Part shown: positions 5,991 to 9,604 of the stretch, in pieces
Numbering within the stretch: the first letter of the stretch is position 1
How the letters are laid out: each line of letters opens with the position of its first letter
Source of the DNA: Euryarchaeota archaeon RBG_13_57_23
GTDB lineage: Archaea; Thermoplasmatota; Thermoplasmata; UBA10834
Length of the DNA stretch: 9,604 nt
Direction: 5' to 3'
Assembly: GCA_001800675.1 (NCBI GenBank)
Contig: MGVW01000001.1
Coordinates: 1-9,604, forward strand
Notes under the pieces: model-generated
What the model saw: the letters and a program-made list of their open reading frames with translations, nothing else
Database searches by the model: none
Told to the model about the DNA's origin: nothing
Translations under genes and position numbers: made by a program

Positions 5991-5998
5991 ATATAAAA
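5991..5998 (-). promoter_or_regulatory. mptA: TATA box for mptA
   Basis: The minus strand reads TTTTATAT, a near-consensus box A, preceded by a U-rich CTCTTCTCG that may also end the upstream membrane-protein transcript. The spacing to the TTG at 5966 (about 28 bases) leaves no room for a leader. Confidence 0.7.
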
Positions 5999-6044
5999 CG
6001 AGAAGAGTTTACTAGCGAGACGGTAAGTGGAGGCGCTTTTTTAT

Positions 6045-6776
6045 TCATTCGTACTGCTGGCAACGAAGGCAGTAGTACCTGTTGTACTCGACCATGTACT
6101 TCATCTCCGCATTGCACCTCGGACAGGGCCTCCCAGGGATCGCAGGAGCAGGCGGGGGAGACACTGCTACGGCCGCTACGGGACCGGAAACCCCGACCGC
6201 CCGCATCCGGCGCTTCATCTCGGACTCGTTCTTGAGCGCGACCATCTGGTACGCGCCCCCGAGGACCATCACCGCCAACAGCGCCAGCAAGACAAAGAGC
6301 ATGTCGAACTCGAGCCAAAGAGCGCCGATGCCCACCAGAAGCCCTCCAATGATGGCGGTCACCATTCCAATCGCGGCCTCGATGTACGCGAGCGTGAGGG
6401 CGAACGCCAAGACCCCGGCTATCAGCCCGGCGACCGGGCTCCCCAAGACCGCGGCAACCACGACGAACGCAATCAGCCCGGCAATCGCGCTCAACCCGAG
6501 CTTCGCCACGAACACCATGACCCCGGCACCGATCATCGAGCACAGGGTCGCGACCACGAGACCCATGATCGGGTCCCCGAGGGAAGCCCCGATCGAATAC
6601 CCGAACACACCGCCGATGACAGCGCCTGCGAACGACATCACCTGCTTCCAGACTCGCCTACCGAAGAACGCGGTCAACAGTCCCATTACGACGAGAACGA
6701 TCGCTACGAGAGTCAGCCACTGCCCCTCAAGCTCCACCCCGAGGCCAGGGATCTCCTGCAAAACACGGGCCGCCAT
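6045..6776 (-). CDS. TMEM198-like (DUF4203-type) membrane protein with C-terminal zinc ribbon
   Basis: A 243-aa integral membrane protein. About seven hydrophobic segments lie at ~20-38, 46-64, 68-90, 95-112, 114-131, 134-154 and 158-177, rich in Gly with GxxxG spacing. The block GLLTAFFGRRVWKQVMSFAG resembles the start of the TMEM198/DUF4203 fold. A charged stretch (~181-192) and a Pro/Ala linker (~199-215) lead to a cytosol-type zinc ribbon: C218-x2-C221 (CPRC) and C236-x2-C239 (CLRC), ending QQYE. The start is taken as the ATG at 6776, 29 bases from a TATA-like GCTTATTGG, so it is probably leaderless. A TTG at 6830 is in frame but lies upstream of that box. Transport or signalling role unknown. 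Confidence 0.85.
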   Translation of the reverse strand: MAARVLQEIPGLGVELEGQWLTLVAIVLVVMGLLTAFFGRRVWKQVMSFAGAVIGGVFGYSIGASLGDPIMGLVVATLCSMIGAGVMVFVAKLGLSAIAGLIAFVVVAAVLGSPVAGLIAGVLAFALTLAYIEAAIGMVTAIIGGLLVGIGALWLEFDMLFVLLALLAVMVLGGAYQMVALKNESEMKRRMRAVGVSGPVAAVAVSPPPAPAIPGRPCPRCNAEMKYMVEYNRYYCLRCQQYE

Positions 6777-6800
6777 CGCCTGCCAATATCCAGTCCCGAG

Positions 6801-6809
6801 CCAATAAGC
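6801..6809 (-). promoter_or_regulatory. TATA box for the membrane-protein gene
   Basis: The minus strand reads GCTTATTGG, centred 29 bases before the ATG at 6776, the spacing of a leaderless archaeal transcript. Confidence 0.45.
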
Positions 6810-6833
6810 CTTTTCGATGGGATTCCGCAAAAC

Positions 6834-6842
6834 CTCTATCTA
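6834..6842 (+). promoter_or_regulatory. rnhB: Probable TATA box for rnhB
   Basis: CTCTATCTA is centred 29 bases before the ATG at 6867. An inverted repeat GGTCA-tg-TGACC (6850-6861) lies between the box and the start codon and could be an operator. Confidence 0.4.
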
Positions 6843-6866
6843 GGAACTCGGTCATGTGACCAACAC

Positions 6867-7511
6867 ATGATCTGCGGAATCGACGAAGCGGGCAGAGGCC
6901 CCGTCATAGGGCCAATGGTCATTTGCGGCGTGGCCGTGCGGTCGGACCAGAAGCTCAAGGAACTCGGCGTCAAGGACTCGAAGAAGCTCACGCCCAAGAA
7001 ACGCGAGGAGCTCGAGCCGAAGATACGGAAGGTAGCGGAGGTCGAGGTCGTCGAGATATCCGCGGACCAGATAGACGCCGCACGCGCCCACATGACCATG
7101 AACGAACTCGAGGCTAAGGTGTTCGCGACGATCATCGAGAAGCTGTCTCCAGATGAGGCATACGTCGATGCCGCCGACGTCAACGAGCACGAGTTCGAAC
7201 GAATGATAAGATGCGGCCTCAAGTGCAGGCCAAGGATAATCTCTGAGCACAAGGCGGACGATACATACCCTGTCGTCATGGCGGCGTCCATCGTGGCCAA
7301 AGTGGCACGCGATGCAAGGGTGCGAGAGATAGAGCTAGAAATCGGGACTCCGATAGGCTCTGGATATCAGACGGACGGCATCACCATGAGCTTCCTGAAC
7401 GATTTCATCCAACAGCACGGAAAGTGCCCGCCGCACACACGCCGCTCATGGGAGCCCGCGAAAAACATTATGATGATGAAGTCCCTAAGGACCCTGGACA
7501 AGTTCGAGTGA
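6867..7511 (+). CDS. rnhB: Ribonuclease HII
   Basis: This 214-aa protein is an archaeal RNase HII, which cleaves the RNA strand of RNA-DNA hybrids and nicks at ribonucleotides misincorporated in DNA. The active-site signature GIDEAGRGPVIGPM (4-17) supplies D6 and E7. D101 (YVDAADVN) and D131 (EHKADDTYPVV) complete the four-acid metal site. AASIVAKVARD (139-149) and SGYQTD (165-170, commonly GYPSD) follow. The C-terminal helix ends without a PIP-box that I can recognise. The frame is open back to 6027, but that extension is antisense to the membrane gene and unlike RNase HII, so ICGIDEAG sets the ATG at 6867. No ribosome site is evident, consistent with a leaderless message. It is followed after four bases by the SCP-2 gene. 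Confidence 0.96.
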   Translation: MICGIDEAGRGPVIGPMVICGVAVRSDQKLKELGVKDSKKLTPKKREELEPKIRKVAEVEVVEISADQIDAARAHMTMNELEAKVFATIIEKLSPDEAYVDAADVNEHEFERMIRCGLKCRPRIISEHKADDTYPVVMAASIVAKVARDARVREIELEIGTPIGSGYQTDGITMSFLNDFIQQHGKCPPHTRRSWEPAKNIMMMKSLRTLDKFE

Positions 7512-7515
7512 TCAC

Positions 7516-7848
7516 ATGGTCGAAGAGGTTTTCAGAGAGATGATAGTCAAGTTCAACCAGAAGGCCGCCGAGGACCCGAAACTGGCGAAGGAACTCGCGG
7601 GCGTACGCAGGGTCGTCGAGATCGACGTCACGGACGGCGAGTCGTTCAACTTCGTTCTCGACAACGCGCGCGTCGGTGAGCTGCTCAAGGGAAAGGTCGA
7701 GAGACCGGACATACTCGTCATCGGGAGCAGGGACACTTTTCTGCAGATGAAGAGCGGAGAGCTCAGGCCGATGAAGGCACTGGCACTCAAGAAGATACAG
7801 GTCAAAGCCACGCTCGAGGACATGCTCAGGCTCAGGAAGTTCTTCTGA
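7516..7848 (+). CDS. SCP-2 sterol-carrier-fold domain protein
   Basis: A 110-aa single-domain protein with the SCP-2 pattern: an N-terminal helix (FREMIVKFNQKAAEDPKLAK), strands EIDVTDGESFNFVLDNARVG (35-54) and PDILVIGSRDTFLQMKSGEL (64-83), then MKALALKKIQVKATLEDMLR (86-105), equivalent to the 'sGklkvkGd...' core and last helix of the fold. The SCP-2 fold forms a hydrophobic pocket for lipids or acyl-CoA; archaea lack sterols and the ligand here is unknown. It starts four bases after the rnhB stop, with GTGATC overlapping that stop as a possible ribosome site, so the two are almost certainly co-transcribed. A functional link to RNase HII is not obvious. Confidence 0.85.
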   Translation: MVEEVFREMIVKFNQKAAEDPKLAKELAGVRRVVEIDVTDGESFNFVLDNARVGELLKGKVERPDILVIGSRDTFLQMKSGELRPMKALALKKIQVKATLEDMLRLRKFF

Positions 7849-7871
7849 TTCCGCTGAACGCCCGCGCGCGC

Positions 7872-7888
7872 TAATACGCGTTAATACG
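7872..7888 (+). repeat. Two TAATACG direct repeats upstream of the initiator tRNA promoter
   Basis: TAATACG occurs at 7872-7878 and 7882-7888. The ten-base period places both on the same DNA face, just upstream of the TATA box of tRNA-iMet. Confidence 0.5.
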
Positions 7889-7893
7889 GATAC

Positions 7894-7906
7894 TTTTAAC
7901 TATATC
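7894..7906 (+). promoter_or_regulatory. TATA box for initiator tRNA-Met
   Basis: TTTTAACTATATC predicts a start close to 7926, the first base of the tRNA, so the transcript would have almost no 5' leader. Confidence 0.65.
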
Positions 7907-7925
7907 GTTCACGTTAGAGCCGCTC

Positions 7926-8000
7926 AGCGGGGTGGGGTAGCTTGGAAATCCCATCAGGCTCATAACCTGAAGATCGCTAGTTCAAATCTAGCCCCCGCTA
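7926..8000 (+). tRNA. Initiator tRNA-Met (anticodon CAT)
   Basis: A complete cloverleaf. The acceptor stem is AGCGGGG/CCCCGCT with discriminator A. The D-arm is GGGTAGCTTGGAAATCCC. The anticodon loop is CTCATAA with CAT at 7961-7963. The variable loop is AGATC and the T-arm is GCTAG-TTCAAAT-CTAGC. The A1:U72 pair and the AGCGGGGTGGGGTAGC opening mark it as the archaeal/eukaryotic type initiator and separate it from elongator tRNA-Met or tRNA-Ile2. The anticodon stem is TCAGG/CCTGA, so only two of the three G:C pairs usual next to an initiator loop are present; pair 29:41 is A:U. CCA is not encoded, unlike the tRNA-Asp in this window. No intron is seen. Confidence 0.93.
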
Positions 8001-8034
8001 ATTTTAAAGCCCAATTAATATATTAATGTCTGAA
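8001..8034. terminator. AT-rich convergent terminator region with a perfect palindrome
   Basis: Directly after tRNA-iMet comes ATTTTAAAG, a short U-run on the plus strand; the minus strand reads GGGCTTTAAAAT past the HTH-LAGLIDADG stop. Between them, 8014-8027 (ATTAATATATTAAT) is a perfect 14-base palindrome. The block probably ends both converging transcripts. Confidence 0.45.
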
Positions 8035-9180
8035 TTATGCTCCTGAGAGAGCAACGCCCTTTTTCCTCAGCTGGGTAATAATCCCGAGACCGACCATGGA
8101 ATGAATCTCATATGACGGAATTGTCAGAGTCCAATGACAGCTCCAGAACCCGTCGTTCTTCAAGTACAGAGAGGAAATCTGGACTCTTGGATGAAATCCT
8201 ACTCTCCTGAATAGGTCTGCTACATCGTCTAGAACCTCGCTCCGTGAAATCGCCCAACAATATCCCAGAACGGGAATTCCATAGATTTGGTGGTTTATGA
8301 GGTATCCATGTGAAATGGACCTTTTCGAGTCTCCACATATCGAATTCCGCGGTATCGTTACGCATTCCAAATCGGTGTGCCTGGCCTGAACCATTGAGAA
8401 CTTCTTATGTCCTCCATGCTGACTTCTGTACACACTTCCCTCTCCATCGCACCAAGGTTGAAGGGCCGCGGTCCACGTCAGAGGATCTCCAGACTTCGTT
8501 ATCCAGCCAGGAATGTGTAGTTCACGCGCCGCTTTGTCCCCCGGATGCACGCCTTGCTCGATGAACCATTCAGCTGCGAATCTGGAATAAATGAACCCTC
8601 TGATTGCCGCCGCGCCGTTCCCAGGTCTCTGGGGCGGCCCTATGTCGCATAAGAAGACTTCTCTGCACAGTCTCCTGAAGTGCTCATAGAGATCCGTTTC
8701 ATGTTCGGCGAAGGTTATATTGACCGCGCATTCCCCCCATTTCTCCTTCTGTAACCAGATCGAACCCTCCGCCAACACGTATGAGATAATCGTTGCTGCC
8801 TTTCTTCGGAGGTCGTCGTCTGTCTCCAACTCCTCTCTTGTCGGAAGCCTCAACTTCTCACGGCACATTTCCCGATAGATGCTTATCGCGTACTCATTCG
8901 CCCAAGTGCGGTCCTTCTCGATTCCAGCGTTCTTGACCCGTGCCTCGAGGCTCGCATCGCCAGCGATCTTCAGCATCTGTTCCAGTATCGATACTGGCAT
9001 CGTCAGCCGTCCTATCCTGTAGTAGTGCACGGACGACTTCGGTATGTTCAGGTGCTTGGCCAGCTCCTGGCAGTTGCCGTATCTCGCGGCCGCCTTCTCG
9101 ACGAGTTCCTTCTGCAGTTCCGGTGGGAGAGAGATTCGGTCTTCCTTTCTGTACGCGCCTCTGGTACCTCTGTTCGTCAT
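8035..9180 (-). CDS. Free-standing LAGLIDADG-type protein with N-terminal HTH
   Basis: A 381-aa protein. Residues ~20-75 include a helix-turn-helix (CQELAKHLNIPKSSVHYYRI, then GRLTMPVSILEQMLKIAG). Residues ~125-375 contain two LAGLIDADG-like helices: IISYVLAEG (131-139, acidic E138) and LQPWCDGEG (240-248, acidic E247), each followed by strands as in a monomeric homing endonuclease fold. Both catalytic acids are present, so nuclease activity is possible; WhiA-like relatives use the fold only to bind DNA. There is no intein or intron host around it. The ATG at 9180 is chosen because a TATA box lies 33 bases upstream; the frame is open to 9336 but that part has no domain-like sequence. The C-terminal half (8035-8800) looks more A/T-rich at third codon positions than the N-terminus and neighbours, suggesting acquisition or fusion. 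It ends 34 bases from tRNA-iMet. Confidence 0.82.
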   Translation of the reverse strand: MTNRGTRGAYRKEDRISLPPELQKELVEKAAARYGNCQELAKHLNIPKSSVHYYRIGRLTMPVSILEQMLKIAGDASLEARVKNAGIEKDRTWANEYAISIYREMCREKLRLPTREELETDDDLRRKAATIISYVLAEGSIWLQKEKWGECAVNITFAEHETDLYEHFRRLCREVFLCDIGPPQRPGNGAAAIRGFIYSRFAAEWFIEQGVHPGDKAARELHIPGWITKSGDPLTWTAALQPWCDGEGSVYRSQHGGHKKFSMVQARHTDLECVTIPRNSICGDSKRSISHGYLINHQIYGIPVLGYCWAISRSEVLDDVADLFRRVGFHPRVQISSLYLKNDGFWSCHWTLTIPSYEIHSMVGLGIITQLRKKGVALSGA

Positions 9181-9205
9181 GTTATCCAGAGGTTCCAGGC
9201 CGAGG

Positions 9206-9220
9206 GGACGTATAACGTCC
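9206..9220 (-). promoter_or_regulatory. TATA box inside a perfect inverted repeat (candidate operator of the HTH-LAGLIDADG gene)
   Basis: GGACGT (9206-9211) and ACGTCC (9215-9220) are perfect 6-base arms around ATA. The minus strand reads GTTATACG across the centre, the probable TATA box for the start at 9180 (leader about 7 bases). ACGTCCAG recurs at 9215-9222 and 9238-9245. A bound dimer here would block TBP, a typical autorepressor arrangement. Confidence 0.5.
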
Positions 9221-9288
9221 AGTACTGCAGTTATGCTACGTCCAGCAGTGCAACCTACGCGCTCGTCCCGCGCTGGTGAATCGAAATC

Positions 9289-9293
9289 GTGAT
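9289..9293 (+). promoter_or_regulatory. Ribosome binding site deciding the start at 9303
   Basis: GTGAT matches the 3' half of the archaeal AGGAGGTGATC sequence and sits nine bases before the ATG at 9303. An in-frame GTG at 9276 has no such site. Confidence 0.45.
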
Positions 9294-9302
9294 ATAGCCC
9301 CG

Positions 9303-9563
9303 ATGACACATACGAGGCCCGTGACTTTTCATCCAACGTGCTCGGACGTGAAGAAGCAGCGGCAGTTGTGCCCGGTCTGTATCAGCTGGGATCCTCGTCC
9401 TGAGGACGGCTCTGGTCCTGGGGTCGGCTATTGTCTGAAGAAGGATGTCGTGACCCGGATACGATGCGAGTGTGATGTCTTCGAGGAAGCGACCCAGACG
9501 AAGGTCGAGGCTCGTAACCGGGCGTTATACGGGACGATTGACGAGGAGCAAGAGGAGGAGTGA
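9303..9563 (+). CDS. Small Cys-rich protein, probable metal-binding
   Basis: An 86-aa protein. The conserved-looking core has C23-x2-C26 (LCPVCISWDP), C44 (GVGYCLKK), then C55-x-C57 (TRIRCECDVF), plus an extra C13. Four or five Cys with this uneven spacing suit a zinc or iron-sulfur site. The 'CxxCxxW...GYCxK...RCxC' style recalls small Cys-rich proteins of anaerobic archaea, but I cannot name a family. The last ~25 residues are acidic (EEQEEE). There is no signal peptide. The gene is divergent from the HTH-LAGLIDADG gene and shares its 122-base regulatory region, so it may be controlled by it. The tail overlaps a GC-rich inverted repeat (GAGG/CCTC, about 9561-9573) that could form a weak hairpin. 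Confidence 0.75.
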   Translation: MTHTRPVTFHPTCSDVKKQRQLCPVCISWDPRPEDGSGPGVGYCLKKDVVTRIRCECDVFEEATQTKVEARNRALYGTIDEEQEEE

Positions 9564-9586
9564 GGCCTGGCCTCCTCTACAAAACT

Positions 9587-9593
9587 CTTAAAT
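9587..9593 (+). promoter_or_regulatory. Possible TATA box of a gene beyond the window
   Basis: CTTAAAT within AAAACTCTTAAATCGG would place a start beyond 9604. Only the short AT-rich motif supports it. Confidence 0.25.
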
Positions 9594-9604
9594 CGGCGCA
9601 ACCA

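Noticed and set aside
5121..5996. A 291-codon plus-strand open frame
   Set aside because: It is the antisense shadow of mptA, whose family motifs are unmistakable.
6850..6861. GGTCA-tg-TGACC as a firm rnhB operator
   Set aside because: Five-base arms are expected by chance in a window this size; it is mentioned only with the promoter.
6027..6866. N-terminal extension of RNase HII by about 280 residues
   Set aside because: It is antisense to the membrane-protein gene, is low-complexity His/Arg/Asp sequence, and the family starts at ICGIDEAG.
9181..9336. 52-residue N-terminal extension of the HTH-LAGLIDADG protein
   Set aside because: It covers the probable promoter and overlaps the divergent Cys-rich gene start; the residues show no domain pattern.
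7978..9604. Integrative element flanked by a copy of the tRNA-iMet 3' end
   Set aside because: No second copy of the tRNA 3' sequence is seen in the remaining window, and no integrase is present.

Overview
The window is archaeal chromosome. The evidence is a UBA-carrying alpha-type NAC protein, an MptA-type GTP cyclohydrolase, an archaeal-type HAD phosphatase, an A1:U72 initiator tRNA, an archaeal RNase HII, and TATA-box promoters with short or absent leaders. GC-rich codons, many wHTH, TPR and small zinc-ribbon proteins, and apparent TTG starts would suit a mesophilic or moderately thermophilic Thermoplasmatota lineage (for example relatives of Methanomassiliicoccales). That placement is inference, not proof.

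Layout. 1-571 (-): 5' part of a wHTH + TPR protein cut off by the window edge. 818-1393 (+): SAM-dependent methyltransferase, converging on tRNA-Asp(GTC) (-). 1594-1797 (-): small zinc-ribbon protein with an Ala/Pro tail. 1895-2275 (-): NAC, divergent from a TPR protein at 2484-2981 (+). The TPR gene converges on a 51-aa zinc finger (2978-3133, -), and the two share a CTAG stop site. 3201-4247 (-): regulator-like protein made of two wHTH-plus-sensor halves. 4360-5966 (-): mptA overlapping a HAD phosphatase by one base. 6045-6776 (-): TMEM198-like membrane protein with a C-terminal zinc ribbon, divergent from rnhB and an SCP-2 domain gene (6867-7848, +). 7926-8000 (+): initiator tRNA-Met. 8035-9180 (-): HTH + LAGLIDADG protein, divergent from an 86-aa Cys-rich protein (9303-9563, +).

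How the genes fit together. Most units are short, with their own promoters. The clearest functional pair is mptA and the HAD phosphatase. MptA makes the cyclic phosphate precursor of tetrahydromethanopterin, and a coupled phosphatase may supply a dephosphorylation step of that pathway. The rest is information-processing housekeeping (NAC, RNase HII, two tRNAs) mixed with regulatory or unknown proteins. The least typical part is 8035-9302: a free-standing LAGLIDADG protein beside the initiator tRNA, whose TATA box lies inside a perfect inverted repeat. No CRISPR array, IS element or rRNA is present, and no gene-free stretch exceeds about 250 bases.
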